A stretch of 33,100 nucleotides of DNA from Schwartzia sp. (in: firmicutes) (GCA_017444395.1 JAFSWT010000027.1:1-33100), one strand, 5' to 3'; counted from the first letter of the stretch, positions 18,275 to 27,813 are shown. The notes: generated by a model from the sequence alone, not told the origin. Made by a program: numbers and translations.

Positions 18275-18952
18275 ATGGCGCTGGAACAGACCTATGTTGT
18301 GGAAAAGCCATGCCCTGTTTGCGGAAAGACGACACATGTCATCAAGGTGCGGTCGCGGCTGATTGCGGAAAAGACGGATTGGGACTACTGTACCTGGTAC
18401 AAGGGATTCAATCCCTATATGTACATGATCTGGGTTTGTGAGCATTGCGGTTTTGCCGCTGACGAGAAAGTGTTCCTGGCGGCGATGCCGGACCGGTACA
18501 AGAAGAAGGTAGGGGATTTCCTCACGAAGCGTCATATCTCCTTCAAGTTCCAGGACGTGCGGGGCGTGCCGGAGGCAGTGGCTTCCTATAAGCTGGCCCT
18601 GCTGTTCGCGGAGATGATGGACGCCTCGCTGGCGCATCAGGCCGGGCTCTATCTTAAGCTGGCCTGGATTTTCCGCATCACCGGTAACAAGGATGAGGAG
18701 AAGGCGAATCTGACGAAGGCAGCGGAGCTCTACGAGCAGTCGGTGATGAAGGAGCGCTATCCCATCGGGCCGATGACCGATTCCATGGCGATTTACCTGA
18801 CCGGCGCCTGCTACTACATGGCCGGGCAGCCGGAACAATCCACCCAGTATATCAGCCGCCTCATGGGCGACTCGGCTCTCAGGACGTCGGAACCGAAACT
18901 CTTTGAGCGGGCCCGCGATCTCTGGCAGGATATTCGCGAGGGCCAGTCATGA
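18275..18952 (+). CDS. DUF2225 family zinc-ribbon/helical-repeat protein
   Basis: A cytosolic 225-residue protein of unknown function. The start ATG 18275 (MALEQTYVV) has AAGGAGTGA about 7 bases upstream; upstream in-frame ATGs lack this spacing. Two CxxC pairs (Cys13/Cys16 in CPVCGK and Cys55/Cys58 in CEHCGF) suggest one structural zinc. The rest (about 90-220) is helical with TPR-like character: AVASYKLALLFAEM, HQAGLYLKLAWIFRITGN, LYEQSV, YLTGACYYMAGQPEQS. This matches the DUF2225 family as I know it. Its stop overlaps the next start (ATGA), so the two proteins are translationally coupled, which suggests a shared task. Confidence 0.82.
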   Translation: MALEQTYVVEKPCPVCGKTTHVIKVRSRLIAEKTDWDYCTWYKGFNPYMYMIWVCEHCGFAADEKVFLAAMPDRYKKKVGDFLTKRHISFKFQDVRGVPEAVASYKLALLFAEMMDASLAHQAGLYLKLAWIFRITGNKDEEKANLTKAAELYEQSVMKERYPIGPMTDSMAIYLTGACYYMAGQPEQSTQYISRLMGDSALRTSEPKLFERARDLWQDIREGQS

Positions 18953-20598
18953 CGCAGCGCTTTCTCCGTCTGATTCCGGCTGTCCTGACGCTTCTCCTGC
19001 TCCTTTGCCCGCCGCCGGCGCTGGCGAAAAAAATCGACCCGCACCCGGCCCGGCCCAGGCTCCTTTTCGTTCCGCATGACAATCGCCCGATCTCGGACGA
19101 ACAGACAGCGGATACGTTACGCCAAATGAACTGGGATATCGTTGTCCCGCCGGATGAGATTCTTGGCAGCCGAGGTGTTCTCGGCGATCCCGAGGCCGTT
19201 TGGGATTGGCTGGAAGCGGAGGCAACCGACGCCCATATCGCTGTGGTGTCCTCCGATACCCTTCTCTACGGCAGCCTGGTTGGCTCCCGAAAGCATGCCT
19301 TCCCGGCCCGCGAGATTGAGAAGCGCGTCAAGCGGTTCCGGGAATTCAAACGCCAGCATCCGGCGCTGAATCTTTACGTCTTCGGCTCCATCATGCGGAC
19401 GCCGCGCTCCGCCGAGGCCTCCGGCGGTGAAGAACCCAGCTACTATGCCAATTACGGCAGCGACATCTTCCGCTTCACCGCCCTGACCGACAAGAACGAA
19501 ACCGAAGGGCTTACGCGGCGGGAGAAAAAAGAATACGAATTCCTGACGAAACTCATCCCGCAGGAAGCGATGAATGACTGGATGACGCGCCGTGACAAGA
19601 ACTACCGCGCCAGCCTGGAGCTCATCAAGCTCGCCCGGGAAGGGAACTTCAACTACCTGGCCCTGGGAAGAGACGACAACGCCCCCTACTCCCAAACCCA
19701 TCTGGAGAGCCGCAAACTCCAGGCGGCCGGCAAGGACCTCGGTCCGACGAAATTCCAGGCCATGACCGGAATCGACGAATTCGCGCTCCTGATGCTGACC
19801 CGGGCCGTCAACGACTGGACCCGTACCGTGCCCTTCGTCTGCGTCAAATACAACTGGGGCCGGGGCGGCAACACGATTCCCGCTTATTCCGACGAGAAAA
19901 TTTCCGATACCATCCACTCCCATGTAACGGCTGCCGGCGGTCTCGTGGTGGATTCCCCGAAGAACGCTGACTTCGTTCTCTGCGTCAATACGAATCCCAA
20001 CGGCAAGACCTACGAGGCCAGCGACCGGGCCAACGACGGCCGCCCCCGGGAAGGCACACGCTATTTTGCCGATATTGTCAGCGAGAACGTGGGCGCCGGC
20101 TACTCCACCTGTGTCGCGGATATCGCTTATGCCAACGGTTCCGACAACGCGCTGATGGAGATGTTGAAGGACCGCGAGCTTCTTTTCCGGCTGCGGGCCT
20201 ATTCCGGTTGGAATACGCCGACCAACAGCACCGGCTTTGTTCTGGGGCAGGCGATGCTGGCCAGCCACATGACAGACGACGCCTGCGACGCGTTGCTTCT
20301 CCGGCGCTACCTCGACGACTGGGCCTATCAGGCCAATGTGCGTGGCGTTGTAGCCCGTCAGCTTGGCTGGCTCCGGGCCAGCGGCACTTATTCCTCCCTC
20401 GACGAACGCCGCGATGCTGCCCAGCAGCGGACCACCCGTCTCATGCATCGCTTTTGCGAGGATAACCTGCCGCCTTTTGAGGATTTAGCCCATCTGGAAG
20501 TGACCTTTCCCTGGAACCGGATGTTCGAGGCCCGCTTCATTTTCGGCCACCCCTTCGATCTCCAGGAATACAAGGCAGAACACGGATTGACCTGGTAA
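18949..20598 (+). CDS. DUF4127 family secreted protein
   Basis: A 549-residue protein of unknown function with a Sec signal peptide (about residues 1-26; basic MTQRFLR, a leucine-rich core, cleavage near ALA-KK). The mature part begins with FVPHDNRPISDEQTADTL, the recognisable N-terminal signature of DUF4127, and continues with IAVVSSDTLLYGSLVGSRKH and ALGRDDNAPYSQTH. Conserved Asp, His and Ser clusters look enzyme-like, but no reaction is established. The start overlaps the DUF2225 stop by 4 bases. It is likely envelope or periplasmic, while its coupled partner is cytosolic. A 17-bp hairpin terminator ends the pair. Confidence 0.82.
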   Translation: MTQRFLRLIPAVLTLLLLLCPPPALAKKIDPHPARPRLLFVPHDNRPISDEQTADTLRQMNWDIVVPPDEILGSRGVLGDPEAVWDWLEAEATDAHIAVVSSDTLLYGSLVGSRKHAFPAREIEKRVKRFREFKRQHPALNLYVFGSIMRTPRSAEASGGEEPSYYANYGSDIFRFTALTDKNETEGLTRREKKEYEFLTKLIPQEAMNDWMTRRDKNYRASLELIKLAREGNFNYLALGRDDNAPYSQTHLESRKLQAAGKDLGPTKFQAMTGIDEFALLMLTRAVNDWTRTVPFVCVKYNWGRGGNTIPAYSDEKISDTIHSHVTAAGGLVVDSPKNADFVLCVNTNPNGKTYEASDRANDGRPREGTRYFADIVSENVGAGYSTCVADIAYANGSDNALMEMLKDRELLFRLRAYSGWNTPTNSTGFVLGQAMLASHMTDDACDALLLRRYLDDWAYQANVRGVVARQLGWLRASGTYSSLDERRDAAQQRTTRLMHRFCEDNLPPFEDLAHLEVTFPWNRMFEARFIFGHPFDLQEYKAEHGLTW

Positions 20599-20605
20599 TA
20601 CCGGT

Positions 20606-20645
20606 CCATCAAAAAAGCAGCCCCGCCCGGCTGCTTTTTTGATGG
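20606..20645 (+). terminator. terminator after the DUF2225-DUF4127 pair
   Basis: CCATCAAAAAAGCAGCC (20606-20622) and GGCTGCTTTTTTGATGG (20629-20645) form a perfect 17-bp stem with a 6-base loop and an internal T-run. It begins 7 bases after the stop codon. The remaining bases up to 20790 show no feature I can support beyond AT-rich, promoter-like sequence. Confidence 0.92.
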
Positions 20646-20806
20646 ATTATTTCATTGCGGCGATGACGCCTCCAAACGATTTCTTTTGATTGCTATTGCA
20701 GGAACTACGCCGAATATGTCGAAATTATGTATATGGTATCCCCTGTTTTATTTTTCCCGCCGCTGTTCAAACGACCGGCGGCCCCGAATGACAAGGAGGA
20801 CCCGCG

Positions 20807-21445
20807 ATGAAAGCCTTTATCTTCGATATGGACGGCGTCATTGTCGATACCCAGAAAACGCATACCGAGGCGCTGATCCGGACCTTCGCCTTTTATGGCG
20901 TGACCGTACCGGCAGCGGAGCTGGCCCCCTTTGCCGGGACAAAGCGGGGCACCGCGCTCAAGGCCACGGCGGACAAGCGGGGCCTTTCCCTGCCCCTCGA
21001 TGAACTCTGTGACAAGAAGGACGAAATCTTCAACGAGATGATTGCCCGGACAGAACTGGTCCCCATCGACGGCATCCCGGAGCTTTTGGCGGCGCTCCGC
21101 AAAGCCGGGATAAAGACCGCCATCGCTTCCTCCTCCAGCGAGGCTTTCATCGCGCTGGTCGTGGACCGGCTGAACATCCGGCCTTATTTCGACGCCCTCA
21201 TCAGCGGCCAGACACTGCCGGAGTCAAAGCCCAACCCGGCCATTTACCGGCTGGCGGCCAGGACGCTGGGGGTGGAGCCGGCGGACTGCGTCGTCCTTGA
21301 GGACGCGGCCCTTGGCGTCGCCGCCGCCAAAGGAGCCGGCATGCGCTGCATCGGTTTCCGCAATCCCAACTCCGGCGCCCAGGACCTCTCGGCAGCGGAC
21401 AGCATCGTTGACGATATCCGGGCCATCGACATCGGCCGCTGGTGA
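20807..21445 (+). CDS. HAD-superfamily phosphatase/phosphoglucomutase-like
   Basis: A 212-residue cytosolic HAD hydrolase with the beta-phosphoglucomutase-type helical cap. The start ATG 20807 has AAGGAGG (20793-20799). Motif I is FDMDGVIVDT (Asp7 nucleophile, Asp9 acid/base), motif II the IASSSS stretch, motif III Lys141 in ESKPNP, and motif IV Glu165/Asp166 in VLEDAALGV. It could be a sugar-phosphate phosphatase or a beta-phosphoglucomutase; the sequence alone does not decide, and no maltose phosphorylase is nearby. The ribosome site of the following kinase overlaps its stop (TGGTGAAAGGAG), so the two are probably co-translated. Confidence 0.9.
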   Translation: MKAFIFDMDGVIVDTQKTHTEALIRTFAFYGVTVPAAELAPFAGTKRGTALKATADKRGLSLPLDELCDKKDEIFNEMIARTELVPIDGIPELLAALRKAGIKTAIASSSSEAFIALVVDRLNIRPYFDALISGQTLPESKPNPAIYRLAARTLGVEPADCVVLEDAALGVAAAKGAGMRCIGFRNPNSGAQDLSAADSIVDDIRAIDIGRW

Positions 21446-21459
21446 AAGGAGCCATTCCC

Positions 21460-24400
21460 ATGACAGCATCCCATTCTGAGAACAATCAGCCTCCGGCAGT
21501 TCCGGGCCGCTCGGATTCGCTGCTGGAAAAAATCCTGGACACCACGCAGGCGAAGATATTCTGGAAAGACGCCAACCGCCGTTTTCTCGGCGCCAATAAG
21601 GCCTTTCTCGATTACTACGGCCTGAAGCCGGAGGATATCATCGGCCGCACCGACGAGGATATAGGTTGGAACCTCGACGAGGCGGATTTCAAGAACGACG
21701 AGCTCCGGGTGTTGCAGGGGGAGAGCTTTTTCCGCCACGCGGGCCGCTGCTATTGCCGCGGCGTAGCGCGGGACATCGTCGCCAGCAAGAGCCCCCTGTA
21801 TGAGGACGGACGCATTGCCGGTCTCGTCGGCTCCTTCGAGGATGTCACCGAGGAGCACCGCCACCAGGATGAGAACCTCCGTCTCCGGCAGATTCTCGAA
21901 AACGTACCGGCCGGCCTTTGCCTGTACCAATGCCAGGACGAGGGCTGTACCTGCCTGATGGTCAACGAATATTTCACGCTCCTGACCGGCATCCCCAAGG
22001 AAGCGCTGGAAAACCGCATCTGCAGTTCCATTCTGCCGTTCCTGAACAGCTCAGAACGTTCCAATTACCAGGAAAAGTATTGCAGCCTGCTGCACGGCGC
22101 CGAGGACTTTGAGTGCACGGTCCGCATTCCCCGGCCCCGGGGACGCGGCGTCGGCTGGTTCGCGGTTCACGGCCGTCGTGTCCGCTACGGGAACATTGAC
22201 CGCATTTACGTCATCTACTCGGACATCACCAATGAGAAGCGGCTGGAAAGCATCCGCCAGGACGAGCGGCAAATCCTGGAGCAGGCGCTGGATATGGCCC
22301 ATATCCTCGTCTGGGAATACGATCTCAAGACCCATTACGCGACGCAGCTGGAGACGGCGACCGGCGAAGCGGAGCGGACACTTCTGAAGCTGCCCCTCCA
22401 TTTCGGACCGCTGCCGGAGTATTTCCTCGACCGCATCGACGCCAGGGACCGGGCCAAATACCTCGATATGTTCCGGGCGGTCGTCCAGGGCCGTTCCGCC
22501 GCCACCGATATTCGTTTCTCCGTTCCCGGCGAGGCGGAACCGCGTTGCGAACGATTCAGCTACATCGTCCTGCGGGACGATCGCGGCCGCCCCCGCAAAG
22601 CCTTCGGCATGGGGCAGAACATCACCCGGCAGCGCCGCCTGGAGGAGAATTACCAAAAGGAAATGCAGATGCTGCGGCAGTCCAGCCCCAGCAATCTGCT
22701 GGCCAAAGCCCATTTCAGCCTGACGGAGAACCGCACCCTCCACTACGAAGCCAACGACGAACGGGCCATTTCTTTTGGCGAAGGCATGGCCTATGACCTG
22801 TTCGTGGAGCGTGTCACCGAGCGCGCCCTGGAGCCGGAGGCACAGGAGCAGCTGCGGGAGACGCTGGACCGGCACCGGCTGATCGCCCGATACGAGGACG
22901 GCGAACAGAGCTTCACCCTGGAATACAAAGCCGCCAGCCCCAATCACCGGGCCAGCTGGCTGACACTCACGGTCAATACCTTTTCGCCGCGGGCGGGCGA
23001 GGTTGAATCCTTCCTTTACGCTTACGATGTCACCAATGAAGCGCTGGGCCGCAGCATCATCGGCCGGCTCCCGGAGCTGGGCTTCGATCTCCTCGGCATG
23101 GTGGACGTCCGCCGCAATATCTTCATCGCCGACCATTCCTCCTTCCGGACCGCCGGCGCCGACGTGGGCAAGGGGGATGATTTTGCCGCCTATATCCGGC
23201 GTCACATCGAAGAACACATTCCCGCCGCCGCCCGGGAGGAGGCCTTCCAGGCCCTTTCCATGCAGAGCATCCAGTCCCATCTGACTGCCGCCACCATGTA
23301 CGAATACTCCTACGACTACGTGGAGCAAAAGGAGTTGCGGCGCAAGCGCCTGCAGTTCTGCTATCTCGATGACGACCAGGAGGTCATCTTCTTCTGCCGC
23401 AACGATATCACCGAGCAGCATCAGCGGGACATCGCCCAGATGGAACGGCTGCACGAAGCGCTGGCCGCCGCCGAGCGGGCCGGCGAAGCCAAGACGATGT
23501 TCCTGGCCAGCATCAGCCACGATATGCGGACGCCACTCAACGGCATCATCGGCTTCACGCGTCTGGCCATGGAAACGGAAGATACGGCAAAGAAGCAGGA
23601 CTACCTCCAGAAAATCAAGTTCTCCGGCGAGCTCCTGCTCTCCCTTGTCAACGACACCCTGGAGCTTTCCCGCATCGAGAGCGGGCGATACGTGCTGATG
23701 CCGGAGAAGAACGATTTCGCCGAGGTACTGGACGGCGTCATCGTGCCGGTGCGGGCCTCCGCCAGCGAAAAGGACGTCCATCTGGCGGTGGACATCGCTG
23801 CCCCGCCCCGCCCCTCGCTGAACGTCGATAAGCTGAAATTCCAGGAGATCATCCTGAACCTCCTTTCCAATGCCGTGAAATTCACCGCGCCGGGCGGCGC
23901 GGTGGTGTTCTCGGTGGATTTCCCGTCGCCGGCCATCGGCGGCTGCAATGCCCGCTTCATCGTCCAGGATACCGGCATCGGCATCAGCCAGGACTTCATC
24001 GGGAAGATCTTCGAGCCCTTCATGCAGGAGCGCACCGCGAAGACGCAGAACATCGCCGGGACGGGGCTGGGCCTTACCATCGTGAAGCGTGTCGTCGACC
24101 GCATGGGCGGCTCCATCACGGTGGAGAGCGAGTTGGGCGTGGGCACGAAATTCACGGTGCTTTTGCCACTGGAATTCATCGACGAGGCTGGGGCCGCTAC
24201 CCGCATGAACCTGGGCGCGGAGACCGACTTCCGGGGCGGACGGGTGCTGCTCTGCGAGGATAACGCCCTCAATACCGAAATCGCCCGGACACTTCTCGAG
24301 GACCGCGGTCTCTCCGTAGTCTGCGCCGCCAACGGCCGCGAAGGCGTCGAGGCCTTCCGCGCCTCCGCCCCCGGCGAATTCGCGGCCGTCTTCATGGACA

Positions 24401-24612
24401 TCCGGATGCCGGAAATGGACGGCTACGAAGCCGCCTGCTGCATCCGCGTCCTTGACCGCTCTGACGCCGCCACGGTTCCCATCATCGCCATGACCGCCGA
24501 CGCCTACGCCGAAGACATCAAGCGTTGCCACGATGTGGGCATGAACGATCATATCGCCAAACCCATCGACCCGGTGAAGCTGTTCAATACACTGGCGAAA
24601 TGGCGGCGCTGA
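21460..24612 (+). CDS. multi-PAS hybrid sensor histidine kinase
   Basis: A 1050-residue two-component kinase with no signal peptide or membrane segment, so it is a cytosolic sensor. The start ATG 21460 lies 8 bases after GGAG. About five PAS or PAS-like segments fill residues 15-665; the first ([23 protein letters not shown]) and second ([16 protein letters not shown]) are clearest, the fourth and fifth degenerate. HisKA follows with [16 protein letters not shown] and phospho-acceptor His687. The ATPase domain has [16 protein letters not shown] and [15 protein letters not shown]-terminal receiver has CEDN, phospho-acceptor Asp980 in [14 protein letters not shown], and the KPID lysine. No DNA-binding output or response regulator is adjacent, so an Hpt protein or regulator elsewhere is implied. 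Signal unknown. Confidence 0.94.
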   Translation: MTASHSENNQPPAVPGRSDSLLEKILDTTQAKIFWKDANRRFLGANKAFLDYYGLKPEDIIGRTDEDIGWNLDEADFKNDELRVLQGESFFRHAGRCYCRGVARDIVASKSPLYEDGRIAGLVGSFEDVTEEHRHQDENLRLRQILENVPAGLCLYQCQDEGCTCLMVNEYFTLLTGIPKEALENRICSSILPFLNSSERSNYQEKYCSLLHGAEDFECTVRIPRPRGRGVGWFAVHGRRVRYGNIDRIYVIYSDITNEKRLESIRQDERQILEQALDMAHILVWEYDLKTHYATQLETATGEAERTLLKLPLHFGPLPEYFLDRIDARDRAKYLDMFRAVVQGRSAATDIRFSVPGEAEPRCERFSYIVLRDDRGRPRKAFGMGQNITRQRRLEENYQKEMQMLRQSSPSNLLAKAHFSLTENRTLHYEANDERAISFGEGMAYDLFVERVTERALEPEAQEQLRETLDRHRLIARYEDGEQSFTLEYKAASPNHRASWLTLTVNTFSPRAGEVESFLYAYDVTNEALGRSIIGRLPELGFDLLGMVDVRRNIFIADHSSFRTAGADVGKGDDFAAYIRRHIEEHIPAAAREEAFQALSMQSIQSHLTAATMYEYSYDYVEQKELRRKRLQFCYLDDDQEVIFFCRNDITEQHQRDIAQMERLHEALAAAERAGEAKTMFLASISHDMRTPLNGIIGFTRLAMETEDTAKKQDYLQKIKFSGELLLSLVNDTLELSRIESGRYVLMPEKNDFAEVLDGVIVPVRASASEKDVHLAVDIAAPPRPSLNVDKLKFQEIILNLLSNAVKFTAPGGAVVFSVDFPSPAIGGCNARFIVQDTGIGISQDFIGKIFEPFMQERTAKTQNIAGTGLGLTIVKRVVDRMGGSITVESELGVGTKFTVLLPLEFIDEAGAATRMNLGAETDFRGGRVLLCEDNALNTEIARTLLEDRGLSVVCAANGREGVEAFRASAPGEFAAVFMDIRMPEMDGYEAACCIRVLDRSDAATVPIIAMTADAYAEDIKRCHDVGMNDHIAKPIDPVKLFNTLAKWRR

Positions 24613-24660
24613 AAGCCGGTTCTCATTCCGGAGAAATGTGACGCCAGCCGCCGGGAAAAA

Positions 24661-24690
24661 TGCCGGCCGCTTTTGGAACCGCGGCCGGCA
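24661..24690. promoter_or_regulatory. inverted repeat just upstream of the cyclase promoter
   Basis: TGCCGGCCGC (24661-24670) and GCGGCCGGCA (24681-24690) are a perfect 10-bp inverted repeat with a 10-base centre. It ends five bases before the -35 hexamer of the diguanylate cyclase promoter. It could be an operator, or the weak terminator of the kinase gene; there is no T-run. Confidence 0.45.
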
Positions 24691-24694
24691 CTGC

Positions 24695-24722
24695 TTGACG
24701 TATCGGCAAATGATTGTATAAT
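24695..24722 (+). promoter_or_regulatory. promoter of the diguanylate cyclase gene
   Basis: TTGACG (24695-24700), 16 bases, then TATAAT (24717-24722). This rules out the ATG at 24714, which would lie inside the -10 region, and supports a downstream start. Confidence 0.75.
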
Positions 24723-24815
24723 GATATATGTATAGCTTATGATATGATTGTCGTATCCGCTCCCGTGACGGGCGGAAACGGCGGAAAGGATTCCCAGGAA
24801 GGGCAGGCGAGGCCA

Positions 24816-26513
24816 TTGAAAGCGTTCCGCATCATTCTCATACTTCTTCTGACCCTGACGATGCTCTGGACCGGTGACACCTCGGCCGCCGTTTACGGGC
24901 AGTTCTGGAAGTACCGGGAGGGCGACTCGCCCCGCACGGCGTTCGGGGATTTTCCCTGGCTCTACTCCGCCATCAATGAGGAGCCGGAGTGGCAGGACTT
25001 CGACTTCCCGCGCCGGCCGCCGCTTTCCGGGAAAATGCATCACGTCTGGCTTACGACCAAGATCCCGGCCAGCAATCCGGAGGAAAACACCCTGTTCTTC
25101 GTGACCACCAACCAGTCCTTCCGCGTCTGGCTGGACGAGAAGATGATTTATCAGTACGGCACGCTGGCCCATCAGAATATCGGCTATGGTTGGCGGTGGC
25201 ATTTCATCGCCCTGCCGGACCGTGCCCGCAGCCACACCCTGACATTCCAGATGTTCTCCGACAATCCGGCGTCTCTGGGGTTGCTCTCTCAATTCTCCAT
25301 CGATACCAGCGACCGCCAGTTTCACAATCTGGTAGGCAACGACCTGCCGTTTTTGATCAATCTGCCGCTGGTTTGCCTGCTTTTGGTCATCATGGTGCTT
25401 TTCTGCCTGAACCAGCAGGAGCTTCGCCTGCTCTACAAGCACATCATCGCATTTCTGGTAGCCTTCGGTCTTTGGATTTTCTGCGTCAGCAACATGACGG
25501 TCTTCGTCCTTGACCAGCCGGCCTTCTGGTGGTGCTTCGCCCAGGAACTCATCTATATCATTCCGGCCATCGGCACCCGGATTGTCGAGCATCTCCTGAG
25601 CGGCCAACAAGCCGTGTGGACGCGGCATATCCGCTATGGCTATCTCATTCTCCTGGCGGTTTCCCTGATAGCGGAGGTCACTTCGCTCAGCGGCCTCACG
25701 AAGCTGTTGCCGGTACTCTTTATCTATATGATCGTGACGCAGCTTTTCGTCCTCGTCTGGCTCGTGCAGGAAGCCCGGGCGGGCAACCGATATTGCCGGG
25801 CCTTCCTGGTGCCGGCGACGGTCATCCCGGTTCTGGCTTTGGTGGATGTCGCCAGCCGGGCCTATGACGGGATATCCTCCATCACCTCTCTGACCGCTTA
25901 CGGCATTTTGGCCTTTGCCTTCTTCGTGATGTCGATTCTCAAAGAGCAGTTCCAGCGCGAACGGCGGCTCATCGCGCTGGCGAACAGCCTGGAGCTGGAA
26001 GTGGCCAGCGCCGTCGAGCGCTCGGAGATCGACCCCCTGACGAAATGCTTCAACCGCCGCAAGTTCGACGATACCGTGACGCAAGCGGTAACCGCCGCCC
26101 GGGCTGCGGGCAAGCCGCTGTCGCTCCTGATGCTCGACATTGATTTCTTCAAGCGGGTCAACGATACTTACGGGCATGACATCGGCGACCGCACGCTGAT
26201 CAACTTCGCCGAGACGATCCGTAAGCATCTCGACCAGCATCAGACGCTTTACCGTTGGGGCGGCGAGGAATTCATGGTACTCTGTCGGGGCAGCGACCTC
26301 GACACCTCGACGGCGCTGGGCGAATCCCTGCGGCAGCGGGTGGCCGCCTCGCCGATATGCCCGGGCAAGCCGGATCCGGTGACCTGCAGCGTCGGCGTCG
26401 CCTCCTGGCACGAAAACGACGCCAACGAGAGCGTCTTCCAGCGCGTGGACGAGGCTCTCTACGCTGCCAAGCAATCCGGCCGTAACCGGGTCGTCACCGA
26501 AGCGATGCTGTGA
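24816..26513 (+). CDS. membrane diguanylate cyclase (7TM-DISM-like sensor, GGDEF)
   Basis: Predicted to make cyclic di-GMP from GTP in response to an extracytoplasmic cue. The start is uncertain. TTG 24816 gives a classical signal peptide (LKAFRIILILLLTLTML); ATG 24744 is an alternative with no ribosome site. With TTG it is 565 residues. An exported beta-rich domain (about 25-175) contains TTNQSFRVWLDEKMIYQYG. About seven hydrophobic segments follow (about 178-375), an arrangement like 7TMR-DISM sensors, then a short coiled linker and a GGDEF domain from about 405 (DPLTKCFNRRKF, LDIDFFKRVNDTYGHDIGD). The active-site loop RWGGEEF has GGEEF at 482-486. The inhibitory RxxD site is replaced by DQHQ, so canonical product feedback is probably absent. 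Confidence 0.92.
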   Translation: MKAFRIILILLLTLTMLWTGDTSAAVYGQFWKYREGDSPRTAFGDFPWLYSAINEEPEWQDFDFPRRPPLSGKMHHVWLTTKIPASNPEENTLFFVTTNQSFRVWLDEKMIYQYGTLAHQNIGYGWRWHFIALPDRARSHTLTFQMFSDNPASLGLLSQFSIDTSDRQFHNLVGNDLPFLINLPLVCLLLVIMVLFCLNQQELRLLYKHIIAFLVAFGLWIFCVSNMTVFVLDQPAFWWCFAQELIYIIPAIGTRIVEHLLSGQQAVWTRHIRYGYLILLAVSLIAEVTSLSGLTKLLPVLFIYMIVTQLFVLVWLVQEARAGNRYCRAFLVPATVIPVLALVDVASRAYDGISSITSLTAYGILAFAFFVMSILKEQFQRERRLIALANSLELEVASAVERSEIDPLTKCFNRRKFDDTVTQAVTAARAAGKPLSLLMLDIDFFKRVNDTYGHDIGDRTLINFAETIRKHLDQHQTLYRWGGEEFMVLCRGSDLDTSTALGESLRQRVAASPICPGKPDPVTCSVGVASWHENDANESVFQRVDEALYAAKQSGRNRVVTEAML

Positions 26514-26532
26514 CAGGCAGGAAACAGTCAAA

Positions 26533-26587
26533 AAAGCGCCGGTTTGCCGTCGCCCGTTGAACGGATGACGCCCGCGACCGGCGCTTT
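26533..26587 (+). terminator. long hairpin terminator after the cyclase
   Basis: AAAGCGCCGGT (26533-26543) pairs with ACCGGCGCTTT (26577-26587). The 33-base loop itself folds through GTC, CCGTT / AACGG and GAC. It starts about 20 bases after the stop codon; the T-run is short. Confidence 0.65.
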
Positions 26588-26637
26588 CTGTTGCGCCGGG
26601 AAAAACGTCTGCCGGAGATGACCGGGAGGGAAAACGA

Positions 26638-27771
26638 ATGGAGACAGGCAGTGTCTTTTGGGAACCGGAATACGTAGCGCACTTTCGCTGCGATGGCAAG
26701 ACATGTGGCAGCCGGTGCTGCCAGGGCTGGCGGATTGCCGTGGATGACCGGGCCCGGGAGAGATACCGGGCCATTCCCGATGCCGCCGCCCGGCAGTCGG
26801 TTCTGGATGCTATCCGCTATAACCCGGCGCTGGGCTCCCACGAGTTCGCCATCGGCAGCGACGGGCGCTGCCCTTTCCTGCGGGCCGATTGGCTCTGCCA
26901 GCTTCAGCGCGATCTCGGTGAGGACGGGCTGACCGACATCTGTTGGCAGTATCCCCGGGTGTTCTACCGTTTCCCGGATCTCATCGAGAGCGCGCTGACG
27001 ATTTCCTGTCCCGTGGCGGCGGCGCTCATCCTGCGCGAGGAACCGCTGCGGTTCCATCGGATTCGGCGGCCGCTGCCACCGGAACGGACGATGCTCCAAC
27101 CGGTTCCGGCTGTCCTGGCGCTGGAGGACGTTGTTTTTTCCCTGCAGCGGGCCGGTATAGCCCTGCTGCAGGACCGCCGCTATCCGCTGGATTGCCGCTT
27201 GCTGGCGCTTTACCGATTGGCCGCCCGGGCGGACGCGGTGGCAGGATGCCTGGATACCTTCTGCCGGGACGCTTCCTCGCCGGAGTTCATCGGGACGCTG
27301 CTGGCGGCGCCCCCGCCCCCCTTCGACCTCCCCGCCTCGTTACGCTGGCGGGTCCGGCTCATGGGAGAGATCTACGAGCATCCCTTTTCCCCGGAAAAGA
27401 CCGCCGCTTTGACGACGGCCTGCGCGGCCGCCTGGCCGGCCTTTTGCCGTGATGTCCGGCAGGCATACGCGCCGCTCCTGGAAAGCTATCTCGTCAACGA
27501 ATATTTCCTGCGCCTCTATCCCTTTGCCTTTCCCGGCTCCTTCCGACGGAATACCGGCATTTTCCTCGCTACCGGGAAACTCATCGAAACGGCGCTGCTG
27601 GCATCCTATACGCAAAGCGGGCAGCTCGGCCGGGACGCGTTTTTCTCCCTGCTGGTCCGTGTCGCCGGCCACCTTGACCACAACACCCTGAGCATGCGGC
27701 GCGTCGGGGCGGCGGTGGACAATATCCTTTCCGCCTCCCCTGCCCTCCTGATTGACCGCGGTATCCGCTGA
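26638..27771 (+). CDS. FliB-like / YkgJ-type cysteine-cluster protein
   Basis: A 377-residue cytosolic protein of the family commonly annotated as flagellin lysine-N-methylase (FliB). The start ATG 26638 has GGGAGGG (26624-26630). The N-terminal cysteine cluster is FRCDGKTCGSRCCQGWRI (Cys18, Cys23, Cys27, Cys28), followed by GRCPFLRADWLC and DICWQYPRV. Together these resemble the YkgJ pattern proposed to bind metal or an Fe-S cluster. No flagellin or flagellar gene lies in the window, so the methylase role is transferred from the family name only. It has its own terminator upstream and the putP promoter directly downstream, so it is probably monocistronic. Confidence 0.78.
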   Translation: METGSVFWEPEYVAHFRCDGKTCGSRCCQGWRIAVDDRARERYRAIPDAAARQSVLDAIRYNPALGSHEFAIGSDGRCPFLRADWLCQLQRDLGEDGLTDICWQYPRVFYRFPDLIESALTISCPVAAALILREEPLRFHRIRRPLPPERTMLQPVPAVLALEDVVFSLQRAGIALLQDRRYPLDCRLLALYRLAARADAVAGCLDTFCRDASSPEFIGTLLAAPPPPFDLPASLRWRVRLMGEIYEHPFSPEKTAALTTACAAAWPAFCRDVRQAYAPLLESYLVNEYFLRLYPFAFPGSFRRNTGIFLATGKLIETALLASYTQSGQLGRDAFFSLLVRVAGHLDHNTLSMRRVGAAVDNILSASPALLIDRGIR

Positions 27772-27784
27772 ATTTGCCTTCGAT

Positions 27785-27813
27785 TTGCATTTACGGCCCC
27801 ACTCCCGTATAAT
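27785..27813 (+). promoter_or_regulatory. promoter of the PutP-type symporter
   Basis: TTGCAT (27785-27790), a 17-base spacer and a perfect TATAAT (27808-27813) lie 37 bases before the preferred start codon. The -35 is weak, the -10 strong. Confidence 0.6.

Noticed and set aside
24714-24815. ATG at 24714 as the start of the diguanylate cyclase
   Set aside because: It lies in the spacer/-10 region of the TTGACG-TATAAT promoter, so it would precede the transcription start.
22051-24816. Long minus-strand open frame opposite the histidine kinase
   Set aside because: Same reason: the plus strand carries conserved PAS, HisKA, ATPase and receiver motifs, while the minus-strand translation is His/Asp/Gly-rich shadow sequence.
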